Of a stretch of DNA of 64,000 nt, positions 1-12,012 are shown piece after piece (the stretch's first letter is position 1; each line of letters opens with the position of its first letter). Origin of the DNA: Micropterus salmoides (taxonomy: Eukaryota > Chordata > Actinopteri > Centrarchiformes > Centrarchidae); assembly GCF_014851395.1 (NCBI RefSeq), contig NW_024044681.1, positions 8,392,065-8,456,064 on the forward strand, written 5' to 3'. Made by a program: the position numbers and the translations under genes. The notes below the pieces were generated by a model that saw only the letters and a program-made list of their open reading frames with translations, was not told the DNA's origin and searched no databases.

Positions 1-361
1 GATTGAAGTTGCAGTTATTGAAAACGTGGGTTTGTTTTGTGTTTCATTGATTACTGAGTGAACCTTTGAGGTCTCTGCAGCACCTCTGGCGAGTATTTTG
101 GCCTTCGGGTGTATCCTGAAGGAGCTGCTTTATTTTTTCCTTTTTTAAATTTGAATTGTTATGGCCAAACTCCTCCAGCCTCTATCTGAGCATTGCTTCC
201 TTCCTGAAGAACTGATTGGGAGTTAAAGATGAGGGGTTCCCAGGGTTACAGCTACAGCTGCAGACATGTGATTCTGATCATTTGAACAAGAGCAAGCTGA
301 GATATTAAACTGTGGTCTTACAGGGCAGTGTAAAACAACATGGGTGGTTGTGGTTCATGCA
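1..361. other. Noncoding DNA, nothing recognised
   Basis: No open frame, splice-flanked exon or repeat family is recognised in this stretch, which may continue an intergenic region or intron from outside the window. Confidence 0.4.
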
Positions 362-485
362 TTAATCGTAGGGTTGGTGGTTTCACCGCTGGCTCCACCT
401 GTCCACATTCCTATAGTGTCCTTGAGAAAGACACTGAATGCCAAGTACTTATACTGTTATAAAGTGCTATATAAATGTAGTATTT
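362..485 (+). repeat. Truncated fish SINE-like retroposon fragment
   Basis: The block reads like a widespread fish retroposon. It has a degraded tRNA-like head (ggtggtttcaccgctggctc), then the phrase gtgtccttgagaaagacact, then the typical tail aagtgctatataaatgtag. The middle present in full copies is missing, so this is an internally deleted relic. Family assignment is from memory of the motif order. Confidence 0.55.
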
Positions 486-1739
486 TTAGGCCATAACATT
501 GCCTCTGTGAGACAGCAGGCTGCTTAATGATCATGAACCAGTAGAGTTTTACAATCCTGTGGAAAATGAAAATGCAGAGGCTGGAGTAATAGATGAAGTT
601 TAATAAACTGGCTTCAATTATTTAGAAAGAAGCTATATGTTAGAGTATACACTCAGATTTATCCTATTCTTCTCCATCACTTCCATAATTTTCATGTTGA
701 CATGTTATTTACAGAATGAACTGCCAGCCACACTCTATAATTGACCATTCCTGTTATACAAATGGATGTAACTGAACTATACAATTGATCTGACCTTAGT
801 AATTTGGAGGAATTTTGTTTTTGCTCATGAGCAAAACTTAAAAACCTAAACTTACCAAAGGAGTTTTGTGCTGGTTCATACACCTGTCCACATTTCCATC
901 ACTGCCCGCTGCCAGTCTATACTTCATCCTGCCATCCACACAAGTAAACAGCCACCACTTTCTATGCCTACCTACCCATCCATTCCTCAGTGCAATCTCT
1001 GTCTACCCAACCTCACACATCCATCCATCATTCACTCCTTTATCTGTTCAAGTTACTATACTGTAGTCTACCTGGGGAGATTTTTTTTTCATTTTGACAG
1101 TCCAAAAGACAAAGTGCTCTTGAGGATGACAGCAAGCCGGGCAGATAGGAGCAGGTAAGTGGCACCTTCTGTTCATCACTGCCATCAGAGAGTGAGCAGC
1201 CCCACGCTGTGCCTGTGATCCTCTGGCAGGATCGCTCCACGGTGGCCATCAGAGACAGAGCCATTTCAGCTAGAAGGCTCCCCGCTGCTCTGCCTCTTTT
1301 CTGGCTCTCATCTGGGTTTGACCCCCCCGCCTCTTAACACACTCATTAAATTCTGTGAAAATGAACACATGCTGTAACTTGTGGATAAGTCACTCCCTGC
1401 ACTTCAGCTGTCATACTTCAAAAAGTACAGGTCCTATTACTTAGGTTTTAACATGTTAAGTGAAAGGCATAGTGTTATGAGTGAAGATTAGCATTTTTGG
1501 GGGGGATAAATTGCAAAAAACAGATTCTACTTGCAACTTAAAGTGCACTGAGTAAACAAAACAAGATTGTGTTAATTAGTGAGCTTTATGTGTATTTGCA
1601 TATGGTATTTGTTGTTTACTCACCTCTTTGCTTCAGCTCCATAATTGCACAGACATATAAGTAAAATAGTAAAATATATTTTTATTAAAAATTTAATTTA
1701 AAATCTGGATGGCATGTTGAGAGTCAAGCTCAGACTTTC
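486..1739. other. Noncoding DNA with a CA/pyrimidine-rich patch
   Basis: Roughly 870-1040 is rich in cat/cca trinucleotides, which creates short artefactual open frames in two phases. A run of eight G occurs near 1498. The block 1660-1700 is strongly AT-rich. No gene is recognised. Confidence 0.4.
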
Positions 1740-2275
1740 CTGATCTGGCTGTGCCACCTTCTCAGTCCTCATGTTTCCTCTGTCCCTTTCCCTGCCGTTC
1801 CTGTCAGCCATTGTCTGTCTAGCTTGTGTATGTGTGGGTGTGGCGCTCCAGCCCTCTCACTCAGCTGATCCCCAGCAGTGTTCCACGCCAGAAGCTCATC
1901 TCTGCAATCAACCTGCTCAATAAAACTCCAGCTTTACTTCTAGTCGCCAGATGGTCCGTTGACCCACCTAGGTAAGAAGTGCTGCGGCCAAGCTTCAATT
2001 TCAAGCTTATGGACTTTTGAGTCTGTCGTTGACTTTGCAATTAACTGCCTGTGTTTTTTGCCTCGACGTAGATCCAGGCCCCGTGTGTGAAGTCGCTGCT
2101 TGCCAGTCCTATGGTGTGTTTTTGGAGTCCTGTTTCATCTGTCTGCCCGCTCTCTGCCCCAGCACATCAGATTCACATTTTTGCCCTTTTTTGCTTTTGT
2201 TTGTCAATAAATCAACCTGAGTTTGATCTTTACCTGTTTTGTGTCTGCTCCTGGATTCTCACAGTGTACCTGAAT
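1740..2275 (+). mobile_element. LTR retrotransposon solo LTR fragment
   Basis: The stretch has the make-up of a fish Gypsy-type LTR. It contains pyrimidine-rich text with gtgtggcgctccagccctct, a promoter-like caataaaactccag near 1918-1931, a candidate R/U5 region and a polyadenylation signal gtcaataaatcaacc at about 2200. After this comes ctgctcctggattctcacag, a phrase typical of LTR 3' ends. No gag, pol or primer-binding site follows within several kilobases, so it is a solo or truncated LTR. The boundaries are approximate. Confidence 0.55.
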
Positions 2276-4340
2276 AATAAAGTCCTCAAGCCATCAAGAT
2301 ACCAGGAGAGAAACCAGTGAGTGTGTGCATACTTTGCTATCACTAAGATGCATTCCTTCTCTTTTCAAACACCTTTATCAGTCTTTCTCTCATAATTCTG
2401 AACACAGACCCTGATTCAGCCTCTCTCTCTTTTTCTAAGATATTTCCTCCCCACTGCCACCTTAATACCTTCAGCAGCCTTAATGGCTTCAGCAGATGGT
2501 GCAGTTGTCTGAGGATGGTCATTCTCAATCTCAGGTGACTTGCTGATACTGACCTGTCGTCACATTGAAACTGGCTGCAGTGGTAGCAACGTATTCTTTC
2601 GAGGCAATTGCGCCCATCAAAATGACTTCCACAAAAAGTGTTTCTTTTTGTGTCACCAACAGGCTCAGACTGTTATACCAGGAGTGTGATCTCTACGAGT
2701 GACTCCTGGTGACACCCGTTGTTTTCGACAGGAAACTGAAGTCTTGCTCAAAGACAATTCTTGCTCGGAAATCTCACAAGAGGCGAGTTGTTGCAGGAAA
2801 CTCTGCTGGTGGACACGAGGGAGTGGGGTTTGTTGTGTACAAAGAGGGACTGCTAGCAAGACTTTAAATCCTATAGTTATTTCAAAACTCTCCAACTCTG
2901 ACTCACGTTTCCACCATCGTCGTCTTGCAGCAACTCGCCTTTCACAAGATATTCTAGCCTACTTGTTCAAAATCTATTGTCTATATAATGTACAGCCTGC
3001 AGTACATATAGAATAGCTGTGTAATGACCGGTCTGAAAAATGATGTGTAATCTGAAAGAAATAGAGACCTGAAATATTGAATAGTAACATTCTGTCAAAA
3101 TAAAGACAGCTGAGCAGACTTGATGATGTAAAGTCACTAGTTTTGCATGGGATTTTTCCCTTTGAAAGACTATAAGGGCAAAAACTATGTGAATTATGAT
3201 GCTCTATTATTGTAAAAATGTATTGCACTGAGATTACGTTTGCATGTCCGGGGCTCACGCCGATGCATGTCAATGAGCAGGGCGTTGCATGTCAAGTTTG
3301 CACAGAGCCTCCCCCGCATGACGTACCTGAGAACGGCCATTTTGATTTTACTCTTTTTGGAGTGAAGGGTCTTTCTACCTGTGAGGGAGATCTTCATTCA
3401 CAACCATATTTGCAGCCACATGAGTGACATTTGCTCCCTCAGTTGTCGGCAGTCAGAACTGTACCTAGTGGAATTGGAATAGTGAGGAAGCACTATTAGA
3501 GTTATTTTCTTTATAGTTAGTTTTCCTTCCAATTTATTTATTCTGCAAGTACTTAAGACCAGGTGATTTTTTGGCTGTTGCAAAACCAGAAAATTAAAAT
3601 AAGTTGTAAGTGCATATTTGGTGTTTTATTCCCCTTCAGGTCATGATGTTTTGTATAAACAGGACTCAGGGATCTCCACTACCAGGCTTAATGAACTACT
3701 TAATTTGCAGCAACTCTAAAGCAGAAGATAAAAAAGTAAACTGGCGTCTGATTTATAATTCCCTCTGATCTGAATGACATTTCATCTTTCTGACAGGAAA
3801 GAGTGCACAACACAAACTTTTACCATATTAATGCCATGGCTTGGGTTGAGCAAACAGCATGAAAGGGATTACAAAGTGATAAAAAATGCATTCGGAGACA
3901 AACTTCAAATTAAGTGTTTTTGAGCTTTTGAAGATTTTCTTTAAACACATCAGACCATAATTCAACTTTTGTGTTGATACTGCATATGATTAGAGAGAAA
4001 AAAGCAAAAGGCTAAGGTCATCTGCAAATGGATTACCTGTTGTAACTAATTATACTCCAGTCCTCGCTGCTTATTTTTGTGCTTGACATCAGAAGTCAGA
4101 GAAAGAAAAAAAATAACTTGTAATTAATGTATTCATGAAAAAGTGCACCATATTTCTAGATAATGGAAATCTTTTGTGCCTGTACTGTCTGTGTCTGTTT
4201 CACCACTGCTGTATCAGATTTCAGGCTAGAATCTCAAATGTTTTGAATAGAACAGCGTTAAAGACCTTGGCAGTGTCATTTTGATTATGCATGCCTTTCC
4301 TGGTATATAAGTGCACCTACGATCTTTAAAAAGAAGCTGA
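2276..4340. other. Noncoding DNA, no recognised gene
   Basis: Short open frames of 60-105 codons overlap on both strands without splice context or a recognisable protein. The segment 3212-3430 is more GC-rich than its flanks and could be an old MITE, but no inverted ends were identified. Confidence 0.4.
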
Positions 4341-4348
4341 GACATCGC

Positions 4349-4640
4349 AAAATCAATTGGTGCGACTGGTCCTTAAACTCCCATTTAGGACACATCTTCT
4401 TCCCGCTCATGTCATCAGCCTCAAATGGCTGATGGTAGAAGAGCGAGTTTCACAAATTGAAATGTGTCTAACTTACAGGATTGTACACAATGAACTGCTT
4501 TACCAAAATTAGGGAATACCATAATTATACCACAAGAGGGAGTACAACTGACTATGTGGAATGAGCTACCGATGAGCAGTAAGATGATCGACTCTTTAGC
4601 TAGGTTTAAGTCCTCACTAACAAAATGGCTGAGTGGCTGT
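4349..4640 (+). pseudogene. LINE reverse transcriptase C-terminal relic
   Basis: The conceptual product matches the C-terminal tail of fish LINE ORF2 proteins of the L2/CR1/Rex type. One frame from 4349 reads QNQLVRLVLKLPFRTHLLPA and continues with SLKWLMVEERV, which corresponds to the usual 'SLHWLPVxxRI' motif, then ends at a stop near 4513. The conserved closing motif WNELPMSSKMIDSLARFKSS is found in the same general region at about 4556-4615, after an interruption. The polymerase core is absent, as expected for a 5'-truncated insertion. It is non-functional. The exact LINE clade is not certain. Confidence 0.7.
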
Positions 4641-7640
4641 TTTCCCTCACAATAACAAGTATAAAATAAAGATGAAATGTTGTTAATATGCTGTTGTTTT
4701 AAATCTCAGTGTTAATTTTGCATTGTACAGGCTCCTATTCAATTTAAGTAAAAGATTTAGTGAACTTCCTTATATAATGTATAGGAATGTTGTGATAGGG
4801 GGATAGTATTGCATGGTATGTAGGAATGTGTAAGGATTACTATTATTGTATACTGTATTGTTACTGAATTTTACGATATATACTTGGAAGCTGCTAATAA
4901 CTAACTGGTTGCCTTTTTATGATTCTCCTTCCCATTTGCCTTCCAAAAAAAAAAAAAAAGCCATCTGGCTTTATTGTGTTTTTATCCTTTTGATGGTATC
5001 TGTAGCTGGGGCATCTCTTGCTGGAGGCGCCACTTTTATATTTACAATCAGTAAAGAAGCTCAATCAACGCGATAGATTGAGATTTTCTTTGGTCCAGAG
5101 GAGGTTATCATGAAGCACATTCATGCTCCTAAATTGTGTTTTTTTTTCTAGCATACATGACATTTACATTTTAACACATTAAAATGATTTTGTTATGAAT
5201 CTTTACTCAGTCCAACGCTTTGTACTACCTGGTGTAATGAACACTGCGGCCTCCAGGAGACGCTATGTTTTGATCTTAGTCTTATTTACGGATTGGCTCG
5301 TGGGAAGCATCATTTTTTGAGGTCAGTGTGTTTATTTCTCAGCGTGATTGTTTTTCAGATACAGCGTAACGATCTCAGCCTGTTGGGTGCTGTCAAATTT
5401 CTGAATGGTTTGAAAGTGGATACAAAATGTAGGAATGAACTTCCCCCTGCAGCCATGAGTTAAACTCTTACTTCTCATCTCTTATGCTCTTTTGAGTTTG
5501 TGCTGAGGCAGAGAATTTCAATTCCCTCTGAGACATTTCTTCAGGCCATCAGACTATGTAAACATCAGTCTAAAGTGATTAATTATGCCAGGCAGAGAGA
5601 GATAGAGGGAGACAGCATAGAGAAAAAAAAAGGGTGGAAAAGGAAGATCATATAGATTAGACTCTCAAGTCTCCTTGACCTGGCTCTCCTGGTACCTGCT
5701 TGTCTTTACAATAGGAAAAAGTATAAATATTTCAAGTCAAATAGAAAGCAGTATAAACTGAGCTTTCATCTTTTATTCATCAAAGCCAAGGGATGTAGAT
5801 GCACATCCACTGGTCTTGATGCCTGCAGGGCAAAATGCTGGCAGTATATATATGTTTGTTTGCTTGTGTGTGTGTGTGTGAGCACATGCACAACTTTGTA
5901 TGAAGAGGAATTCTTCATACACACAAAGCTAGGTGATAAAATATCATCTAAAGCCTTTTGTCTACTTCTTCTTCTTTTTCCTGAGTGCTGACATCTTTTC
6001 AGATGTATGCAGTGGTGACGTTATGTATGCTGCTGAATGCAGTAAAAAAACATGTTCTCACACTGATTTTTTTTGTACATGTGCCTTCTCATTACATTTT
6101 TGGCAGAACATATGTAAAGGATTCTAAAGCTGCAGGGATTATGTAAGTCTAACTCTTTCCATCAAGCTTGGTTAAAGGACATGGCTATTGTTATTGTATT
6201 ATTTCATATCAACAAATCCCATGACAAGACCAAAACCAAAACCATCAATACTTTCTGACTTCCCTACTCTTTCTGTGGTTCTCAAACCCAAACCTGTTGG
6301 TTCCCACTGCAGACAGAAATCTTTTACAAGATATTGCAAATATTGATCTTATGGTTGGGTGGCACGGTAAGAAGGTTTCCCAGGCCTTTCTGTGTGGACG
6401 GGTGTTTCACCAAACAAATGTAAAGCTACAACAACTGAGTCAGTTCTAATCTACAGTTATATATAAATTGCAGAATATAAATAAAACTAAATATAACAAT
6501 ATTGATGCTTTTCTTACCTCATTTTATCTGCATCATTGACTCATTGAAATGTATGAACAAATAAAACCCCACTCTGCTAATTTTCTGCTATGAAACTACA
6601 GAATGTTCAGTGGGTTAAAGCCATAGAAATCAAACCACTCCACTGCACCTCAGATCATCCCCAGACTCCTGCCTGCCCTTTTCTGCCACTATAAAAAGGC
6701 CAGCAGAGCACTAATGGTATCACTAACCATCCTTCTTCCTCTGCATTCAGCCAATAGCAAATAAAATGCCACGGGCTGCTCCCCTGCTCTTAACTGCCCT
6801 CATGTGATGTGAACCAATATGCAAAGGAACTATGCATATAATGAATTCATGAATACCTAATTTCATTCAGGGCTTAAAGTTGAGAAGAATCTGTTTTTGT
6901 CTGGCTAATCATATGCATTTGTGATCACTGAACAATCAGAAGTGATCCTAAACCTAAATATTTTATGTTTTAGAGAGAATTAACAAATACTGTATTGAGG
7001 CACTGGCTATTTGCTTTTGACATTTTATATTTGACATTTGACGAGCGCCAATGCAACCAAAGGAGTGTTGTGAAAAATCTTCAGCTCGGCAGCTCATTTT
7101 GAGTGACTCAACTCACAGATGGTGTGATACAGTCAGTATATACTTAAATAAATCTTAACCATGCTATGAAATATATATACGCCAATGATCCAACCCAAAT
7201 TCTGGATGAAAATCTGGAAATCTTTGTTTTTCCAAATAATTCTCCTGTTAGCTGACTACAATCTCCCATCGCAAACCTTCTTCAAGCAAAATAATCTTAT
7301 GAAGGTGATATGTGCACCTAACAGTAAGCCTTCTGCACAGAGCTGTCAACACAAAGCAAACAGAGTTTATCATGATACATATTGAATTACAGTATCTGAG
7401 TCACTCCCTCGGTGTTCTTAAAAATGCCTCAGAGTCATCTGAACTGCATAAAGTGCTAAATTTAGAAACAAAAAGGGATATAGTAATGGTTCTCAGTGCA
7501 TAGTTTCATATAGGCTATTGTTATATGTTCGTCGCAAGTGTGTGGATGTGCGCTGCTAGTTAAAACACAAGATACTGAAACATATTAATATTAAGTAGAT
7601 CTTTTATTAAACAAGTCAAATTTCTTTTAACTTATCATCA
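4641..7640. other. Noncoding DNA with short tracts
   Basis: The stretch holds a 15-base A run near 4946, a short (GT)8 at about 5865-5880 and a small hairpin listed separately. The remainder is AT-rich sequence with no recognised exon or repeat family. Confidence 0.4.
5897..5921. repeat. Small inverted repeat (10-bp arms)
   Basis: The arms tgtatgaaga and tcttcataca are perfectly complementary around a 5-base loop. The size is compatible with chance in AT-rich DNA. Confidence 0.5.
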
Positions 7641-7682
7641 GCAGCCTTGGTAATTGAGTAGTGCGTTTGTTTAAATAAATGT

Positions 7683-7871
7683 TTAAACACAACCTGAATG
7701 CATTTGGTTTCCTCTCTTTTTAAACAAGATAATCGAAATAGGCAGCAGCCAGTGCAGGGTGCAGAGGAGCTGTGTGGTGCAGGAGAACTCGGGTGGGTTA
7801 AAGACCAGCCGAGCTGCTGCATTCTGGGGGAGCTGAAGAGGTTGGACGAGTAATAACAACCATGATAACAA
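7683..7871 (-). pseudogene. LINE reverse transcriptase C-terminal relic
   Basis: The minus-strand frame contains LPQNAAARLVFNPPEFSCTT followed by QLLCTLHWLLPISIILFKK. This is a degraded form of the fish LINE signature 'NAAARLV...HTTPLLRSLHWLPVxxRI.FK' found near the C-terminus of L2/Rex-type ORF2 proteins. The usual 'SLHWLPV' has become TLHWLLP, and the frame runs into a stop soon afterwards. No reverse transcriptase catalytic region is nearby, so this is a severely truncated, inactive copy. It lies opposite in orientation to the LINE relic at 4.35 kb and looks like a different family. Confidence 0.72.
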
Positions 7872-8021
7872 TCTAAAAGCAGGCTCACTGATGAGAAAAG
7901 GAATTGAAGACCTTTCCCTGACCTGGGAGATTGACTATTTAATAACTTTTTAATGGCAGAAATTTTCTAAAGTTACTTTTAAAAGTAATATTACCCCATA
8001 CTGAGCATGACCATCAAATAA

Positions 8022-8055
8022 ATAACTCTGATTTGAAGTATCAAATCAGAGTTAT
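8022..8055. repeat. Perfect 15-bp-arm hairpin with 4-base loop
   Basis: The arms ataactctgatttga and tcaaatcagagttat are exact reverse complements separated by agta. A perfect 15/15 match with a tetraloop is unlikely by chance at one site. It could be a MITE centre or a transcribed stem, but no terminal inverted repeats were seen around it. Confidence 0.8.
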
Positions 8056-8708
8056 GGAAGGTGCGAGTAAAGGATATTTCTTCAGATGAAAGCAGTCAGA
8101 ATTGGATATTGATCCTGTGAGGGGTTAGAAAGAGAAATCGAAACGAAATACAAAAGATGATTCCTCTTTTTAAAAGAGCAATACAAAGGTCAACAAACAA
8201 CGAAAGAGAAGAAGACGAATAGAAAAGAGTGAGGGATAGATATGAGTAACAATAGTAAACAGAACATCTCCTCAATTAATGCAGATAACACTAACATCTT
8301 AACAAAATGGGCATACTGAAAATGTTTCATTGTGCTTTTCACTTCAAGATGATCCCAGAATATTGATAACATTGTAGAAGTCCCTCATTCATACGTATTT
8401 GCTGCGATTTCATTTTCATTTTTCCCATTTAATGTTGGCTGAATGTCAACATTACAGTGGGGTGATTAGAGGATCATTCAGATCACCTGTTGCACAGGGA
8501 CTGACTTCTCAACAATGATTGCCAGCAGCTTGGTGGTTCCCCTCTTTGCGAATCAGGGTGTGATGAATCCCATTTTTGAAAGCATAGGAGAGATGGGGAA
8601 CTGCACACCTCTATTTGGTGCAGAACTTACTTTATCAGAGTAGTTAGCCTGAAGCCCTGTCCTTCTTTGCTGTCTTTGTGGTTAGGGTTCAATTAATGCT
8701 CAAGATAT
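8056..8708. other. Noncoding DNA, nothing recognised
   Basis: AT-rich sequence. No convincing exon or repeat boundary was found. Confidence 0.35.
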
Positions 8709-9326
8709 GGACCAATGAACTTTGAAAGGGGCGTGGCTCTGGACATAAATGACCACAAATCAGCAACTGTAGGGCCGATCATCACAAAACTCACAGGATA
8801 TGTTCAGATAGGTGCATCGGATATACCTGGACAGTTTGATGTACATACATCACTAGGGGGCGCTACAAGCGCAAGACAGGTGCTTAGCATTACACAAATT
8901 ACACTATAAATCACATTCATTCTCCAATCATCACAAATCTCTCAGGATATGTCCACATAAGTAACTGAAACATGCCCTGAAAGTTTCATTCAATAATGGT
9001 GCTATAAATGCAAGCAAACTGCAGGGGATAAAACGCAAAACGGGCAAAAAATGCATATTGTTTGTCCAATCAACACAGAACTTGCAGGATATGTCTACAT
9101 ACACTGTAAGTGCCATTCAAATTGACCACTAGGAGGCGCTATAAATGCATAATAATTGGATGTGGAGTGAAACAAATCAAACTATAGATCAGAAAAGGCT
9201 TGTCCAACCATTACAAAACTTGCAGAATGTGTTTCGTAACAATATTGAACCGTGTGTGAAATGTTTTTGATAGCAATATTGCGAAAAAAGGTATAAACCC
9301 ACGACTCGCCGCTTGCGGCTAGATTT
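8709..9326 (+). repeat. Non-autonomous fish element with four ~140-bp internal units
   Basis: Four imperfect copies of the phrase 'atcatcacaaaacttgcaggatatgt' occur at about 8779, 8927, 9069 and 9207, spaced 148, 142 and 138 bases apart. Each unit also carries a version of 'ctaggaggcgctataaatgc' or a degraded form (8851, 8997, 9128). The block ends with a small palindrome, ccgcttgcgg, near 9310. That motif is shared in degraded form with the end of the element at 12.0-12.6 kb. No protein is encoded. It looks like a dispersed non-autonomous transposon family of fish whose body is itself a tandem array. Confidence 0.6.
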
Positions 9327-10100
9327 TATCATTGAAAGTGTTCTGGAACTGAACACAGAGTGACCATGGAAGCCCTTAGAGCTTATAGCAGGGCGGTCTT
9401 TGGTTTCCCTGTCTCACATTACCTGCTGCCTGCAGGCTTACATATTTATGTTTAAGGTTAAACCCCTTACCCATTTTTCCTTTTTGAAGATGCATTTGTT
9501 TTCTATCAAGAAGCATTAGTTTGTCATTGAAGAGGCGTTTTTTTCCATTATTGATGTACTTGTGAGATTAGTTCTCTAAGTGGAATGTGTTTGGGAATTG
9601 GGACTCATTTCCCCAGATCTGAGACCTGTGGAATGAGTACTGCCACAACATTGACGAATGCTTTTGTCTAGTATTATAGCTCATCATTTTAAAGAAAATA
9701 AAGTGGGTATCTTATGTCTTGGCAAGAAACCTACATGTGACTGTAAGGAAGTATCCTTCTCTATATATCCCACTTTCCTGGCAGTGTAAATATAAAGAGA
9801 GAAGTTGGTACTAAAAAGACCATAAGCTTATAAAATATTGTTTTGATTCAGCTCAAAGAAACTACTGAGGCTTCAGTAGGCTTTAAATGTAGCCTTATTT
9901 TAGCTGTAGCTGAACTGGCAGTCAAATTGTGCTCCCAGTTTTCTACAGTGTAGTTGCACTATGCAGGGATCATCAGTTAGTATGAAGAGGAATTACTGTA
10001 TTAAGAAAGACTTGAAATCTATCCTCTTTTGTTCAAAACTTTAGACTTTGAAAGTAGCATGACCAACATGATTGTTCTCTTACCACGTGGGTGTTGTTGT
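9327..10100. other. Noncoding DNA, nothing recognised
   Basis: No exon or repeat family is recognised. Base composition is similar to the flanks. Confidence 0.35.
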
Positions 10101-10103
10101 AAC

Positions 10104-11360
10104 CATGGCCCAATCTCATTGTCCACAGTCACAGCCTCACAGCCTTTGAGGTGTGTTCCCGGTGAGTCCTTGAAGGCTTAGGGCTCTTTGCACCTTCTTC
10201 GTATGTCTGCATTGCTGCTGACTTTACCTGAGTGAATTTCCCACAGTTCAAAGTGTTGTGATGTGAAACACGGGGGTTACCAGGGGAAGCCAAGACGAAG
10301 AAGAAGATGAAGTTACAATAGGTGCGCAGGACTGATTTAACATGATGCATGCTGGACGTAAAATAAGGCGTGCTGGTTAGAAATTGTGTCCAACTTTCAT
10401 TGGTGCTGCAAAAAGTCACCATGTCACATAACATTGAACCTTGCGGGCCAACTTTTTGAGCAATGTTGCTGGGCAATCTTGCTAGTGGCAAGTCTGACTT
10501 TTGAACGGATAGCGGAGGTGCGCGCAGGTGGCGGAGTGGTGGGGGAAGTGGATTACGGTAGTAATCTTTACTCATTCAAATTTGCCCTGCATGATTGCTC
10601 TAAAAATTGTTCTGTGTATCATCAGCTTTAGTCTATCAAGTGGCGAAAGTGAGCTGCAGTCATCTCGAACACATGTGGCTTTAAGACGAAGAAGAAGTTG
10701 CATAAGGTGCGTTTCACTTTATGCAGCGCTGCACTGCACTGACTTAATGTGATGCACGCTGGACTTAAAATAATGCACGCTGGTTAGAAATTGTGTCCGA
10801 CTTTCGCCTGGCGCTGCAAAAAGTCACCATGTCAAATGACACTGAAACCTCGCGACAGGAAGGCGGCTGCAGGTGCCGAGTCCTTGCTTTTCTCCGGCTG
10901 CACAAAGTAGGAACCACTCTGTTGCCTGGTCTCGCAGCATTTGCAATGAAAAATACCGCTAGATCAGTCTTTGATCTCAGTGCACAGTAAGTTGATGCAG
11001 GCAGAATGTGTCAGTCTTGACTGCGGCGGATTTATACCCCACCCCTGCAGTCACCTGCAGCTCACGTTACACTATCAAATCGGCGAAAGTCAGCTGCTGT
11101 CATCTGGAATGCACCTTTTAAGATTTAAGAAGAAGTACTTGTTACATAGATTGAAGGCGAAGAAGAAGTTGGAAATAAAAAAGCGCAACATGTTTCAGTG
11201 ATGTCAAAGCAACGTGATTATGTATTGCTGTCCCATTCCTATTTATGACATTTTGAGCCCTTGCAGCCTCTCGCACTCAATCACTTACCAGGTGACATTG
11301 GTAAAGTCTGTAAGGGTTCAGGGCTTAGGGTTCAGGTGGGACATTGAGACTGGCCCATGG
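10104..11360. mobile_element. Non-autonomous TIR element with tandem internal modules
   Basis: The left end ccatggcccaatctcattgt (from 10104) matches the reverse complement of the right end (to 11360), ccatgggccagtctcaatgt, with three differences in 20 bases. The interior is a tandem duplication. 'aagacgaagaagaag' at 10292 recurs at 10683. 'gctggttagaaattgtgtcc' recurs 407 bases apart (10372 and 10779). 'ctatcaa.tcggcgaaagt.agctg.' recurs at about 10633 and 11072. GC content is higher than in the flanks. Open frames here (up to 148 codons) match no protein I know. A target-site duplication could not be fixed. Confidence 0.62.
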
Positions 11361-11379
11361 CGACAAATGTCCCCTAATC

Positions 11380-11718
11380 TTAAAGGTCCAGAGTGTAACA
11401 TTTAGGTGGATCTATTAACAGAAATGCAATATAAGATGCCATGTTGCCCCGCCATTTTGCTACAGTAGCCCAAATGGATAAACATCTCTTTAGAGCAGGT
11501 TTTGTCACTACATTGAACACATACAAAGAAAAAGAATAAGTAGTAGACGAATTGAGGACCACACGTATTATTTAGCACAAAAGCTGACAGGGCGTGTCAA
11601 ACACCATAGCTTCTCCTGTGCGCTTGGAAAAGGAGGGGTGAGCGGTGGCTGAGACGTTGGTTGCAATTTGCAACCCTCACCACTAGATGCCACTAAAACC
11701 TACACACTGAACCTTTAA
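11380..11718. mobile_element. 339-bp MITE with TTAA ends
   Basis: The left end ttaaaggtccagagtgtaac and the reverse complement of the right end, ttaaaggttcagtgtgtagg, form terminal inverted repeats. The 3' part carries gcaaccctcaccactagatg, a phrase I know from an abundant fish MITE family. The ends coincide with TTAA, compatible with a TTAA target site, but without a related empty site the superfamily is not proven. No coding capacity. Confidence 0.78.
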
Positions 11719-12012
11719 CTTGTTTTGAACACAAACCATGATCTTTCCTTAACCAAGTCATGTGTAACTAAACCTAACCAAATCTTAGCAATGCATTAAA
11801 GCAAAACAAAACAATGAGACTTTCAAAAGGGCACTTACAAATGATGTATTATGCCATTGAATTTGGAGGACTTGAAACAAAGAGAAATTAAAGAAGAGTA
11901 AAGATAGGCAAAGACGTGACTGCAGAAGTTGAATGTGCACTCAAGCGAAAGAAGTTACAGCGCAACATGGAGAATGTGAGTATAGCCATGTGCTTATGTG
12001 TATGGTATTCAG

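Noticed and set aside
362..420. Possible tRNA gene from the tRNA-like head
   Set aside because: The B-box-like text is degraded and no cloverleaf can be drawn. The surrounding phrases identify a SINE-like retroposon.
10129..10575. 148-codon minus-strand open frame, the longest but one in the window
   Set aside because: It lies wholly inside a non-autonomous TIR element, matches no known protein, and its sequence follows the element's repeat structure.
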